From contig NZ_CP144373.1 of NCBI RefSeq assembly GCF_040450955.1, positions 1-64,000 on the forward strand: 64,000 nucleotides of DNA. The letters run 5' to 3'. The notes under the pieces were generated by a model that was given only the letters and a program-made list of their open reading frames with translations, was not told the origin of the DNA and ran no database searches. This document shows, piece after piece, positions 37,462 to 46,653 of the stretch. Position 1 is the first letter of the stretch, and every line of letters begins with the position of its first letter. The DNA comes from Thermodesulfovibrio sp. 3907-1M (lineage in GTDB: Bacteria > Nitrospirota > Thermodesulfovibrionia > Thermodesulfovibrionales > Thermodesulfovibrionaceae). The translations under genes were made by a program, and so were the position numbers.

Positions 37462-39147
37462 CTAATCCTCAAAGGTTATTCTAAGCACTTCTTCAATTGA
37501 TGTAATACCCTGCATCACTTTATATATTCCACTCTGTCTTAATGTTATCATTCCGAGTTTTACTGCTTCTTTTTTTATTTCTGATGCTGAAGCACCTGTT
37601 AAAATAAGCTCTTTTATTTCATCTTTAATGGGCATAACTTCATATAAAGCAACTCTTCCTGAGTATCCTGTTTTACTACAATTAGTGCAACCTTGTGGCC
37701 CATAAACTTTAATCTGCTCAATTTTGTCCTCCGGCAATCCTGCTTTAAGAAGGTATTCTTTTGAATGCTTTTCCTCTTTTTTACAATGGGGACACAATTT
37801 TCTTACAAGCCTCTGGGCTACAATCAGAATTACGGAAGAGGATATTAAAAAAGGCTCTATTCCCATATTTATAAGTCTTGTTATTGTGCTTGCAGCATCG
37901 TTTGTATGAAGTGTGCTAAGAACAAGATGCCCTGTAAGAGCTGCTTTTACTGCGATCTCTGCAGTTTCAAAATCTCTTATCTCACCCACCATTATGATGT
38001 CAGGGTCCTGCCTCAGGAATGCTCTAAGCGCGGATGCAAAGGTAAGCCCGACTTCCTCTTTTACCTGAACCTGATTTATTCCCGGGAAACTATACTCTAC
38101 AGGGTCTTCAACGGTCATTATGTTAACCTCAGGCTTGTTAAGTTTCAACAATGCTGAGTAAAGGGTTGTTGTTTTCCCCGAACCTGTAGGTCCTGTGACA
38201 AGAATCATTCCATAGGGTTTGCTCAAAGCTTCAAGGAAAAAATCTAAGGATTTTTTTTCAAATCCAAGGCGTGTAAGGTCAAGCTGAAGAGAACCTTTTT
38301 CAAGTATTCTTAAGACAACCTTTTCTCCATGAATAACTGGAAGAGTTGATACTCTGAAGTCAACTTCTTTACCTGAAATTTTTAACTTGATTCTTCCATC
38401 CTGTGGAAGTCTTTTTTCAGAGATGTCAAGATGAGCCATTATTTTAAATCTTGTTGTTAGTGGTCCCTTTATTTGAGATGGAAGATTTAAGACATTATGA
38501 AGAACACCATCTATCCTGTATCTTACGAAGACTCCTTTTTCATAGGGTTCAATATGAATGTCAGATGCTCTCATTTTTAAAGCATCCAGAAGGATTTTAT
38601 CAGCAAGTTTTATAATGGGAGCTTCTGGCTGTACAGTTTCCTCTTTTATCTCTGTTTCATCTTCAGCAGTTGCAGCAGCACTTTCTACTAAATTCACAAA
38701 AGCTTTCTCCTCAGTGTTGGTTTTAATTAAACTGTATATGAGTTCTGTTAATTCAGAGTTTTTTATAAGATAAACTTGTAGATTAAATCCAGTTAGGATG
38801 GATTTTATAAAATTTAAATTTGCTACTTCAGAAGTTGCTACTTTTATAGTGTTTTCTGTTTTGCTGAAGGGAATAAATTTATACTTTTTTATGAACTCCT
38901 CTGAAACTAACTTAAAAACGCTTTTGTCTATTGATTGAACAGTAAGATGAATCAGAGGATAGCCATATATTTCACTTAGTGCAGAGAAAATCTGGTCTTC
39001 AGAGGCATATCCTAAGCGAGTAAGAATTTCGCCAATCTTACTTTTTTCTGCTTTTTGAACTTTTAATGCATGAAGAAGCTGTTCCTCCGTGATAGTTCCT
39101 TTCTTAACCAGATATTCTCCTAAGGAAGTTATACCAACAATTCCCAT
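37462..39147 (-). CDS. pilB: GspE/PilB-type secretion or pilus assembly ATPase
   Basis: This is a 561-residue type II secretion/type IV pilus extension ATPase. An N-terminal T2SSE_N domain (1-150, LGEYLVKKGTITEEQLLHAL) is followed by a short linker and the ATPase core with Walker A GPTGSGKTTT (319-328), Asp box (TVEDPVEY), Walker B MVGEIRDFETAEIA and His box. A tetracysteine zinc site is CPHC...CTNC. PilB and GspE cannot be told apart here, because no pilin or secretin genes accompany it. It overlaps metF by 1 nt. Confidence 0.9.
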   Translation of the reverse strand: MGIVGITSLGEYLVKKGTITEEQLLHALKVQKAEKSKIGEILTRLGYASEDQIFSALSEIYGYPLIHLTVQSIDKSVFKLVSEEFIKKYKFIPFSKTENTIKVATSEVANLNFIKSILTGFNLQVYLIKNSELTELIYSLIKTNTEEKAFVNLVESAAATAEDETEIKEETVQPEAPIIKLADKILLDALKMRASDIHIEPYEKGVFVRYRIDGVLHNVLNLPSQIKGPLTTRFKIMAHLDISEKRLPQDGRIKLKISGKEVDFRVSTLPVIHGEKVVLRILEKGSLQLDLTRLGFEKKSLDFFLEALSKPYGMILVTGPTGSGKTTTLYSALLKLNKPEVNIMTVEDPVEYSFPGINQVQVKEEVGLTFASALRAFLRQDPDIIMVGEIRDFETAEIAVKAALTGHLVLSTLHTNDAASTITRLINMGIEPFLISSSVILIVAQRLVRKLCPHCKKEEKHSKEYLLKAGLPEDKIEQIKVYGPQGCTNCSKTGYSGRVALYEVMPIKDEIKELILTGASASEIKKEAVKLGMITLRQSGIYKVMQGITSIEEVLRITFED

Positions 39148-40034
39148 TATAGTTTGATTTTAATAAAATTAAGTAAATTTTTCACTTCTTCCACTTTTGA
39201 AAATGCCATTATATGAATTCCATGACAGAGCTTTTGCTCCATTATATTTAGTATTAACTTTCCTGCAAGCTCAACTCCGAATTTTTCAACATCCTCATCC
39301 TTTAATCCCTCAATTTTATCTATTAACCAGCCCGGCACACTGACACCCGGAACTTTACTGTTAAGATAGTGTAACATTTTTTTACTTCTTATAATAACTA
39401 TACCTGCAATTACCTTTGTATTGAATTTTCCTGCATGTTCCATAAATTTCTCAAGCAGTGCAGTTTCAAATATCATCTGTGTTTGAAAGAATTCTGCACC
39501 CATCTTAAGTTTTTGCTCAAATCTTTTTAGCTGAGGTATTAAAGGCTCCGCGTTAGGATTTACCACAGCACCATAAAAAAATTCTGTTTTCCCATTTAGT
39601 TTATTTCCATTCAGGTCAAATCCATTGTTAAGATTATTTACCAATTTCAAAAGGATTGAAGAATCTATATCATAAACAGGTTTTGCTTCTTTATGATCTC
39701 CCATGACAGGATGATCTCCTGTCATTACCAGAAGATTTCTGATCCCCAATGCATGTGCACCAAGAAGATCTGATTGAATGCCAATTCTGTTTCGGTCTCT
39801 GCATGTCATCTGAAGCACCGGTTCAAAACCTAAATCAAGAGAAATTTTACACGCAGCCAGAGAACACATTCTCATTTTACCAGATGGATTGTCAGTAAAA
39901 TTTACAGCATCAACCAGCAACTTCAACTCCTGCAATTTATTTACCATTTGCGATATTTCAGTTCCCTTAGGTGGAGTTATTTCTACAGTGATTACAAAAT
40001 CTCCATTTATTAACTTTTTCTTGAGATTGCTCAA
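39147..40034 (-). CDS. metF: Methylenetetrahydrofolate reductase, MetF type, TTG start
   Basis: This is a 295-residue MetF-like barrel: EITPPKG near the N-terminus, NFTDNPSGKMRMCSL, LQMTCRDRNR and LLVMTGDHP. It reduces methylene-THF to methyl-THF. The start is TTG with AAGGAGAAG in front, 1 nt after the metV stop. Pairing with MetV is the arrangement of Wood-Ljungdahl bacteria, where MetV supplies Fe-S or zinc sites for the electron donor. So this is probably a respiratory or ferredoxin-linked MetFV enzyme rather than the NADH-only type. Confidence 0.9.
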   Translation of the reverse strand: MSNLKKKLINGDFVITVEITPPKGTEISQMVNKLQELKLLVDAVNFTDNPSGKMRMCSLAACKISLDLGFEPVLQMTCRDRNRIGIQSDLLGAHALGIRNLLVMTGDHPVMGDHKEAKPVYDIDSSILLKLVNNLNNGFDLNGNKLNGKTEFFYGAVVNPNAEPLIPQLKRFEQKLKMGAEFFQTQMIFETALLEKFMEHAGKFNTKVIAGIVIIRSKKMLHYLNSKVPGVSVPGWLIDKIEGLKDEDVEKFGVELAGKLILNIMEQKLCHGIHIMAFSKVEEVKNLLNFIKIKL

Positions 40035-40035
40035 C

Positions 40036-40683
40036 TTACTTCTCCTTAAACATTCTTGGTGAGTTAGCCTTTGACCAGTCTTTTGGACCTAAAATATTTT
40101 CATAGAATTTTTCTATGAGCCCTCTTTTTTTAAGAATTTCGTAGGCAACAATCCATGCGCACTTTCTCAAAGGATTCACCTCACATTTACCATCTTTATA
40201 TCCTCCACAGGGACCATTGAGCATTGATTTTGGACAGAGGGTGACAACGCAAACTCCTGTAATAGCAAGAAAACATTCACCACACGCACGGCATCTTTCC
40301 TCAAATTCTCTCAGTCTTCGCATGTTGCCAATAAAAAGTGTGTCATTTACTGGAATAACAGGTTTTTCTTCAAAAAGCTCTGTAATACTCTGAGTTCCAG
40401 CACCACAGGATAAAACCATTATGCATTGAGCTTCCTCAATATCCTGTCTGTATTGAGAAAGTTCTCTTTTTGTTCCCAGAATCTGACAGCCTGTTTTTGC
40501 AATCATCCAACCAGTTACTTTTTTATTATTGTTTTCAAGCCACTGTTTTAAATTTAAAATTGCCTCTTCACTGCCTGTCCCGCACAGGGTTGCACATTCC
40601 GAGCATCCTATGAGAAAAAATTTATCAAAATTTTCAATGTATTCTTCAATCTCTTTGAGGTCCTTTTTTCTGGTTATAATCAT
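40036..40683 (-). CDS. metV: MetV-like cysteine-rich partner of MetF
   Basis: This is a 215-residue protein of the MTHFR_C family. Cysteines are clustered: CSECATLCG near residue 26, C67, and a dense C-terminal set in CRACGECF, CVVTLCPKS, GPCGG and GKCEVNPLRKCAW. MetV forms a complex with MetF in acetogens and carries Fe-S centres; here this is a family-based inference. Its ATG overlaps the folD stop by 4 nt, and metF follows after 1 nt, which supports a complex made in fixed ratio. Confidence 0.87.
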   Translation of the reverse strand: MIITRKKDLKEIEEYIENFDKFFLIGCSECATLCGTGSEEAILNLKQWLENNNKKVTGWMIAKTGCQILGTKRELSQYRQDIEEAQCIMVLSCGAGTQSITELFEEKPVIPVNDTLFIGNMRRLREFEERCRACGECFLAITGVCVVTLCPKSMLNGPCGGYKDGKCEVNPLRKCAWIVAYEILKKRGLIEKFYENILGPKDWSKANSPRMFKEK

Positions 40684-41537
40684 AGTAAACCTCGTTGAAG
40701 CTTAGTTGCATAGATTGTATTTTCCATTAGCATTGCTATTGTCATTGGTCCCACTCCTCCTGGAACAGGAGTTATGTAAGAAGCTTTTTCTTTTACCTCA
40801 TTAAAAGCCACATCTCCTGCCACTTTTCCATCAGCTGTCACATTTATTCCAATGTCAATTACAACGGCACCTTCCTTTACCATTGAAGCATTAATGAACT
40901 TTTCTTTACCTATGGCAACGCATAAAATATCAGCTTTTTTTGTTATCTCACGAAGCTCTTTTGTTTTACTGTGGCAGACTGTAACTGTGGAGTTTCTTTT
41001 TAATAAAAGCAAAGAGAGAGGCTTACCCACTATAATACTTCTTCCAACAACAACAGCATTTTTACCTTCTAAATTGATTTTATATTCATCAAGCATTCTT
41101 AAAACTCCTTTTGGTGTGCACGGAATGAACAGAGGAGTATCCATTAAAAGTTTTCCAAGACAGTACGGAGTAAAGCCATCAACATCTTTAGAGGGATTTA
41201 TTTTTTCTAAAATTTTTTGTTGATTTAGATGTTTTGGAAGAGGTAACTGAACCAGAATTCCATTTACCTGAGGATTATCATTTAATCCATCAATTATTTT
41301 AATCAGGTTTGCTTCATCAGTATTTTCAGGAAGTCTATAAACCAGGCTTTCAATGCCCAATTCCTTGCATGTTTTTTCTTTAAAAGAGACATACTTTTGA
41401 CTGGCTTTATTCTCACCAACCAGCACAACAGCAAGGCATGGCTTAATACCTTGATCTTTCAGATTATGGACTTCTTTTTTCAATTCCTCTTTAATCTTAC
41501 TGGCAAGCAGTTTCCCATCAATAATCTCTGCACTCAT
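40680..41537 (-). CDS. folD: Methylenetetrahydrofolate dehydrogenase/cyclohydrolase FolD
   Basis: This is a 285-residue bifunctional FolD. The catalytic YVSFKEKTCKELGI helix carries Y and K, and other blocks are GILVQLPLPKHL, PSKDVDGFTPYCLGKL, PCTPKGVLRML, VVVGRSIIVGKPLSLLLL (NADP site) and ITPVPGGVGPMTIAMLMENT. It interconverts methylene-THF and formyl-THF. Formate-THF ligase is not in this window. It is directly adjacent to folE (no gap) and overlaps metV. Confidence 0.96.
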   Translation of the reverse strand: MSAEIIDGKLLASKIKEELKKEVHNLKDQGIKPCLAVVLVGENKASQKYVSFKEKTCKELGIESLVYRLPENTDEANLIKIIDGLNDNPQVNGILVQLPLPKHLNQQKILEKINPSKDVDGFTPYCLGKLLMDTPLFIPCTPKGVLRMLDEYKINLEGKNAVVVGRSIIVGKPLSLLLLKRNSTVTVCHSKTKELREITKKADILCVAIGKEKFINASMVKEGAVVIDIGINVTADGKVAGDVAFNEVKEKASYITPVPGGVGPMTIAMLMENTIYATKLQRGLL

Positions 41538-42101
41538 TTATTTATCCTTGTTTATTAATTCCAGAGCTTCCTGTCTTGTTGTCTGGTTTTTTCTAAAAAT
41601 ACCTCTAACAGCAGAGGTAGTTGTTTTTGCACCAGGTTTTTTTATTCCTCTCATGCTCATGCAAAGGTGCTCTGCTTCAATAACAACCATGCATCCCTTT
41701 GGCTTTAATTTTTCCATTATCAAATCTGCCAGTTCTTTGGTCAGTCTTTCCTGAACCTGGGGTTTTTTTGCTAAGTAATCCAGTGCCCGGGGAAGCTCAC
41801 TCAATCCAACTATTCTGCCATCTGGAATATAGGCAATATGAGCATATCCAAAAAATGGTAAAAAATGATGTTCACAAACGGAGTAAAAAGGTATATCTTT
41901 TAAAAGAACCATTTCATCGTGTGTTGCTCCTTCAATGCATTTGAGCAATTCTTCCTCAGGAGGTTCAAGCCCTTTAAAGATTTCTTCACACATCCTTGCA
42001 ATGCGCTCAGGAGTTTCAATAAGTCCCTCTCTTTCAGGATTTTCACCAATTCCCTCAAGAATAAGTCGGACGCCTTTTTTTATTTTTTCTCTGTCAAACA
42101 C
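41538..42101 (-). CDS. folE: GTP cyclohydrolase I, GTG start
   Basis: This is a 187-residue FolE1. The zinc and active-site motifs are intact: [36 protein letters not shown]-like helix [10 protein letters not shown], and [26 protein letters not shown] with the second Cys. It makes dihydroneopterin triphosphate for folate synthesis. The GTG at 42101 overlaps the end of the formyl-THF ligase-like gene by 8 nt, so translation is coupled. Confidence 0.96.
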   Translation of the reverse strand: MFDREKIKKGVRLILEGIGENPEREGLIETPERIARMCEEIFKGLEPPEEELLKCIEGATHDEMVLLKDIPFYSVCEHHFLPFFGYAHIAYIPDGRIVGLSELPRALDYLAKKPQVQERLTKELADLIMEKLKPKGCMVVIEAEHLCMSMRGIKKPGAKTTTSAVRGIFRKNQTTRQEALELINKDK

Positions 42102-42642
42102 AGTTTATCACCCTTTCATCAGTTATTATTAAGTCAACTTTTACATCGTGTAATTCTACAGGTAATTTATCTATGATTTGCTCTTCATATGCCAATCCTG
42201 CTGCTATACCTTTTTTTCTACAAAGAAGCTTATCATAAAATCCTCCGCCATATCCAATTCTGAAGCAGTTTTTATCAAAAGCCAACCCGGGCACGGCAAT
42301 AACTTCAACATCTTCAAGCTGAGCTTTTTGAGCATTACAGGGCTCAAGAATTGATTTATAACCCTTAGTCAGTTCAGAGCGTTCCTTTACCCAGTAGATT
42401 TCTAAAATTTTTTCCTTTACCTTAGGAAAAGCGGTTTTTATTGAGAGTTTTTTACAGTATTCAAAAATTCTCCATGTGTCAACCTCACTTCCAAAGGATG
42501 CATAAAGAAGTACAGATTTTATATGTCTTTCTTTCAAAAACTCAATGAATTTTAAAGCAATTTTTTCATCCTTTCTGGTTTTTAAATCTTGCGGAATTTT
42601 GTTTCTCAGCTCCAGCATTTTTTTCCTGACTTCTTTTTTCAT
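42094..42642 (-). CDS. fthC: 5-formyltetrahydrofolate cyclo-ligase
   Basis: This is a 182-residue protein starting [17 protein letters not shown], the usual YgfA/MTHFS opening. It has [13 protein letters not shown], then [26 protein letters not shown], the ATP/folate signature. It rescues 5-formyl-THF to methenyl-THF. It is the first gene of the one-carbon operon. On the minus strand TATAAT sits 8 nt before the ATG, with no Shine-Dalgarno, and a dyad lies in the shared promoter region with argD. Confidence 0.93.
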   Translation of the reverse strand: MKKEVRKKMLELRNKIPQDLKTRKDEKIALKFIEFLKERHIKSVLLYASFGSEVDTWRIFEYCKKLSIKTAFPKVKEKILEIYWVKERSELTKGYKSILEPCNAQKAQLEDVEVIAVPGLAFDKNCFRIGYGGGFYDKLLCRKKGIAAGLAYEEQIIDKLPVELHDVKVDLIITDERVINCV

Positions 42643-42650
42643 AATTTAAA

Positions 42651-42684
42651 ATTATACCATTAACAGGCTTTTTTATGGTATTAT
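42651..42684. promoter_or_regulatory. Divergent fthC/argD promoters with a 7-bp dyad
   Basis: The fthC -10 (TATAAT on the minus strand, 42656-42651) and the argD -10 (TATTAT, 42679-42684) are each 8 nt from their ATG. Between and over them, ATACCAT (42654-42660) and ATGGTAT (42675-42681) form an inverted repeat with 14 nt between halves, so one symmetric protein could cover both -10 boxes. Confidence 0.5.
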
Positions 42685-42692
42685 AAAGCTTT

Positions 42693-43898
42693 ATGGAAGC
42701 CAGAGAAATCATAGAATTCACTGAAAAATTTTTAATGCCAACATATGCAAGATTTCCTGTTGTTTTAAGAAAGGGCAGGGGTGTAAGAGTATGGGATGTT
42801 AATGGAAAAGAATACATTGATTGTCTTGCTGGTATTGCTGTCAATGTGCTTGGACACTGTCCGAGAAAAGTCGTAATTGCAGTTCAAAAACAGGTGCAGA
42901 GATTGATACATGTATCAAATCTTTACTATACAGAGCCTCAGATAAAACTTGCAAAAATTTTAATTGAAAACTCCTTTGCAGACAGGGTTTTCTTCTGCAA
43001 TTCTGGAACTGAAGCAAATGAGGGTGCTCTTAAACTTGCAAGAATATACATGAAAAATAAATTTGGTGAGCAGCGATACGAATTTATTGCAGCAGAAAAT
43101 TCTTTTCATGGAAGAAGCTTTGGAAGTCTCAGTGTAACAGGACAGGAAAAATATCATCATGGATTTGAGCCATTGCTCCCTGGAGTAAAATTTGTTCCCT
43201 TTAATGATGCAGAAGCCATAGAAAAAGCAATTACAGAGAAAACCTGTGCTGTAATTCTTGAGCCGATTCAGGCAGAAGGAGGAGTTAACATTGCAGATAA
43301 GAGCTATCTTAAGAAAGTTCGGGAGATTTGTAATAAACATCAAATTCTTCTTATTCTTGATGAGGTTCAGACAGGAATTGGGCGAACAGGCAAACTATTT
43401 GCCTATGAACACTTTGAAATGCAACCTGACATAATGACTCTTGCAAAAGGTCTTGGGGGAGGAATACCTATTGGAGCAATACTTGCACGAGAAGAAATTG
43501 CTCAGGCTTTTGCTCCAAAAACCCATGCTTCCACATTTGGTGGAAATCCTGTTGCCTGTGCGGCTGCAGTGGCAACTCTTGAGACATTGCTTGAAGATGG
43601 TTATCTTCTTGACTACTGCCAGCGAATTGCAAAGTATTTCATGAAAAAGCTGAGTGTATTAAAAGAAAAATATTCGGAAATGATTAAAGAAATAAGAGGC
43701 ATGGGACTTTTAATTGGCATAGAGTTAACACAGAATGGAGCTCAGATTGTTAAAAAATGTATGGAAAAGGGACTTTTAGTAGGACTGGCAGGAGATGGTT
43801 CTGTTATTAGATTTACTCCACCCTTAATAATTGAAAAAGATGATGTGGATGAAGCAATCTCTATTTTTGATAAGGCATTGAGGGAGGTCTCACAGTGA
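42693..43898 (+). CDS. argD: Acetylornithine aminotransferase
   Basis: This is a 401-residue class-III PLP aminotransferase. Family blocks include LPTYARFPVVL-like opening, VWDVNGKEYIDCLAGIAVN, FCNSGTEANEGALKLAR, SFHGRSFGSLSVTGQ, LILDEVQTGIGRTGK and the PLP lysine in MTLAKGLGGGIPIGA. Arginine synthesis is supported by the overlapping argF. The N-terminus begins MEAREIIEFTEKFLMP; the -10 box 8 nt upstream and lack of Shine-Dalgarno suggest a leaderless message. A role in lysine synthesis as well is possible, as for other ArgD proteins. Confidence 0.93.
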   Translation: MEAREIIEFTEKFLMPTYARFPVVLRKGRGVRVWDVNGKEYIDCLAGIAVNVLGHCPRKVVIAVQKQVQRLIHVSNLYYTEPQIKLAKILIENSFADRVFFCNSGTEANEGALKLARIYMKNKFGEQRYEFIAAENSFHGRSFGSLSVTGQEKYHHGFEPLLPGVKFVPFNDAEAIEKAITEKTCAVILEPIQAEGGVNIADKSYLKKVREICNKHQILLILDEVQTGIGRTGKLFAYEHFEMQPDIMTLAKGLGGGIPIGAILAREEIAQAFAPKTHASTFGGNPVACAAAVATLETLLEDGYLLDYCQRIAKYFMKKLSVLKEKYSEMIKEIRGMGLLIGIELTQNGAQIVKKCMEKGLLVGLAGDGSVIRFTPPLIIEKDDVDEAISIFDKALREVSQ

Positions 43899-44794
43899 AA
43901 AGAGATTATCTCAGAGTTTTTGATTTAAACAGAGATGAGTTTATTTCATTGATAAATAGAGCAATTGAGTTTAAATCAAATAAAGAGTTTTCAAAATGTC
44001 CTCTCATTGGAAAAAGCGTAGGAATGATTTTTGAAAAACCATCCACCAGAACAAGGGTTTCTTTTGAAGTTGCGGTGTATCAACTTGGTGGACATTCTGT
44101 GTGTTTAAGCTCAAGGGAACTGCAGCTTTCACGAGGAGAAACGATAAGAGACACTGCAGAGGTGCTTTCAAGATATCTTGACTGCATAGTAATCAGAACA
44201 TTTTCTCATAGTATAATTGAAGAGTTTGCAAAGTGGTCAACTGTTCCAGTGATAAATGCTTTAACAGATGAACACCATCCCTGTCAGGCAATGGCAGACA
44301 TGATGACAATTTTGGAAAAAAAGGGAAGTTTTGAAGGAATTAAGCTTGCCTATGTGGGAGACGGAAACAATGTGGCAAACTCTTTAATTGAAGCAAGTGC
44401 TTTAACGGGAGTGAAAATTCATGTAGCAACACCTGAAGGGTTTGAGCCTTCAGAAGAAGTAGTTGAAAAGGCAAAAGCTTATACTGAAGTAAAAATCTTT
44501 AACAATCCAGAAGAGGCTGTTAAAATGGCTGATGCAATATATACTGATGTATGGCTTAGTATGGGTGAAGAAGAAAACATTGAAAAGAAAAGAAAATTGA
44601 AAGATTTTCAGGTAAACAACGAGCTATTAAAACATGCAAAACCTGACGCCATTGTGATGCACTGTCTACCAGCTCACAGAGGAGAAGAGATCACTGATGA
44701 AGTGCTTGACGGACCTCGGAGCGTTGTCCTTGAGCAAGCAGAAAATAGACTCCATACCTCAAAGGCAATTCTTGAATTTTTGCTTATCATGTAG
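43895..44794 (+). CDS. argF: Ornithine carbamoyltransferase, GTG start
   Basis: This is a 299-residue OTCase. The carbamoyl-phosphate loop KPSTRTRVSFEVAV, HPCQAMADMMT, the ornithine loop DVWLSMGEE and the HCLPAHRGEEITDEVLDGP block are all intact. It forms citrulline from ornithine. The start is GTG, overlapping argD by 4 nt, with GGGAGGT upstream. A small hairpin, GTAGGAATTTTCCTAC (44791-44806), covers the stop codon. Confidence 0.96.
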   Translation: MKRDYLRVFDLNRDEFISLINRAIEFKSNKEFSKCPLIGKSVGMIFEKPSTRTRVSFEVAVYQLGGHSVCLSSRELQLSRGETIRDTAEVLSRYLDCIVIRTFSHSIIEEFAKWSTVPVINALTDEHHPCQAMADMMTILEKKGSFEGIKLAYVGDGNNVANSLIEASALTGVKIHVATPEGFEPSEEVVEKAKAYTEVKIFNNPEEAVKMADAIYTDVWLSMGEEENIEKKRKLKDFQVNNELLKHAKPDAIVMHCLPAHRGEEITDEVLDGPRSVVLEQAENRLHTSKAILEFLLIM

Positions 44795-44827
44795 GAATTT
44801 TCCTACAATTGTGTAAGATTTTTCTGA

Positions 44828-44856
44828 TTTACAACCTCCTATAAATTGTAGATAAT
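44828..44856 (+). promoter_or_regulatory. Promoter and possible operator of the lactate operon
   Basis: TTTACA (44828-44833), an exact 17-nt spacer and GATAAT (44851-44856) place a start near 44863, with AAGGAGG just before the permease ATG. Inside lies the dyad TACAA (44830-44834)/TTGTA (44846-44850), and the palindrome ACAATTGT lies just upstream (44805-44812). A GntR-type lactate regulator could bind here, but no such gene is nearby. Confidence 0.6.
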
Positions 44857-44886
44857 TTATTAAAAACTTTTTAAGGAGGTTAAGCT

Positions 44887-46653
44887 ATGCCCTGGAAAAT
44901 GGACATCAATCCATTGGGTAGTCTTGCCTTAAGTGCTCTGGTTGCGGCAGTGCCTATTCTTTATCTCTTCTGGGCACTTGCCTACAAGAGAATGAAAGGG
45001 CACTGGGCAGCAATCTCAGCTGTAGCCATTGCTGTTTTGATCTCAATTGTTGCCTATGGAATGCCAGTGAATCTTTCTGTTCTTTCAGTTTTTAATGGTT
45101 TTCTTTTCGGTCTGTGGCCTGTTTGCTGGATCGTTGTTACAGCAGTTTATATTTATAATCTTTCCGTTGAAACAAAACAGTTTGAAGTTATCAAGAACTC
45201 GCTGGCTGCGATCTCCGATGACAGAAGAGTTCAGGCAGTAATTATTGCTTACTCTTTTGGTGCATTTCTTGAAGGTGCTGCAGGATTTGGAACACCTGTG
45301 GCAATCTCAGCTGCAATGCTTGCAGGATTGGGATTCAATCCAATTTATGCTGCAGGTATCTGTCTTATTGCAAACACAGCACCTGTTGCCTTCGGTGCAA
45401 TTGGAATTCCTATTGTTGTTGGCTCAGCAGTCTCTGGCGTTGATATGATGGCAATGAGTAAGATGGTGGGAAGACAGCTTCCATTTTTCAGCATTATTGT
45501 TCCATTTTATATGGCTGTTGTTATGGCTGGATGGAAAAAAGCTGTTGAAATTTGGCCTATTCTTTTAGTAAGTGGTGGTTCTTTTGCATTAACACAGTTT
45601 TTAGTATCCAATTATATTGGTCCTTATCTACCAGACATTCTTTCATCAATTGTTTCTATTATTGCGACAGTAATATTTGCTAAAATATGGCATCCAAAGG
45701 AATCCTGGACCTTTGAACATGAAGCAGCAGCAACAGGAAGAGCAAAACTTGAATTTACTGCAGGACAGGTCTTTAGAGCATGGGCACCCTTTATTCTTCT
45801 TTCAATTTTCGTTGCTGCATGGGGAGTAAAGCCAATTAAAGCAGCACTGGATCAACTTTTAACAATAAAATTCCCGATAACAGGTCTTGATAAAGAAGTT
45901 ATAGATCATCTTGGGAAACCAAAGGCTGCTGTTTATGTATTTAATATTCTTTCAGCAGCAGGAACTGCAATTCTTTTTGCAGGAATTCTTTCAATTCCAG
46001 TAATGGGAGCATCAATTGGAACAGCTCTCAGGGTTGCTGGACGGACTCTTAATCAGCTTAAGTGGCCTATCGTAACAATTGGAACAATTCTTGGATTTGC
46101 CTATCTTTATAACTTCTCAGGAATGGCGATTACTCTTGGTTATGCCTTTGCATCAACAGGAGCAATTTTCCCATTCTTTGCAGCATTTCTTGGCTGGCTT
46201 GGAGTTTTCATGACAGGTTCAGATACATCGTCGAATGCTCTTTTTGGAAAGCTTCAGGAAGTTACTGCCCGCCAGATTGGAGTTGATCCTGTTCTTACAG
46301 TGGCATCAAACTCATCCGGTGGTGTTTTTGGAAAGATGATTTCTCCTCAATCAATAGCAGTAGCAACTGCAGCAACTGGATATGTTGGACATGAAGGTGA
46401 TATTTTTAGATTTACTCTCAAACACTCCATAATCCTTACCTTCATCATGGGAGTGCTTGCAATGCTTCAGGCATATGTATTTACATGGATGATCCCTCAC
46501 TGGGAGCAGGTCGTACAAGCAGCTGCAGCAGCAAAACCTGCTGCTTCCACAGGAATTCCTGCACAAGGAATTAATTACCTTATTATTACATTTGCAGTTT
46601 CAATATTTATTGTGATAATTTCAAGAGTTGTTGGAAGAGGAGCTGTAAAATGA
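44887..46653 (+). CDS. lctP: L-lactate permease (LctP family)
   Basis: This is a 588-residue membrane protein of the LctP/LldP/GlcA family with many hydrophobic segments. Conserved blocks are GAFLEGAAGFGTPVAIS, NTAPVAFGAIGIPI and GSDTSSNALFGKLQ, with GGVFGKMISPQSIA. It imports lactate or glycolate by proton symport. TTTTAAGGAGGTTAAGCT precedes the ATG. It overlaps the FAD subunit gene by 4 nt, placing transport and oxidation in one operon. Confidence 0.94.
   Translation: MPWKMDINPLGSLALSALVAAVPILYLFWALAYKRMKGHWAAISAVAIAVLISIVAYGMPVNLSVLSVFNGFLFGLWPVCWIVVTAVYIYNLSVETKQFEVIKNSLAAISDDRRVQAVIIAYSFGAFLEGAAGFGTPVAISAAMLAGLGFNPIYAAGICLIANTAPVAFGAIGIPIVVGSAVSGVDMMAMSKMVGRQLPFFSIIVPFYMAVVMAGWKKAVEIWPILLVSGGSFALTQFLVSNYIGPYLPDILSSIVSIIATVIFAKIWHPKESWTFEHEAAATGRAKLEFTAGQVFRAWAPFILLSIFVAAWGVKPIKAALDQLLTIKFPITGLDKEVIDHLGKPKAAVYVFNILSAAGTAILFAGILSIPVMGASIGTALRVAGRTLNQLKWPIVTIGTILGFAYLYNFSGMAITLGYAFASTGAIFPFFAAFLGWLGVFMTGSDTSSNALFGKLQEVTARQIGVDPVLTVASNSSGGVFGKMISPQSIAVATAATGYVGHEGDIFRFTLKHSIILTFIMGVLAMLQAYVFTWMIPHWEQVVQAAAAAKPAASTGIPAQGINYLIITFAVSIFIVIISRVVGRGAVK

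Noticed and set aside
44833-44881. Anti-Shine-Dalgarno AACCTCCT complementary to the permease AGGAGGTT
   Set aside because: It lies inside the spacer of the best promoter (TTTACA-17-GATAAT), so it is probably not transcribed from that start.
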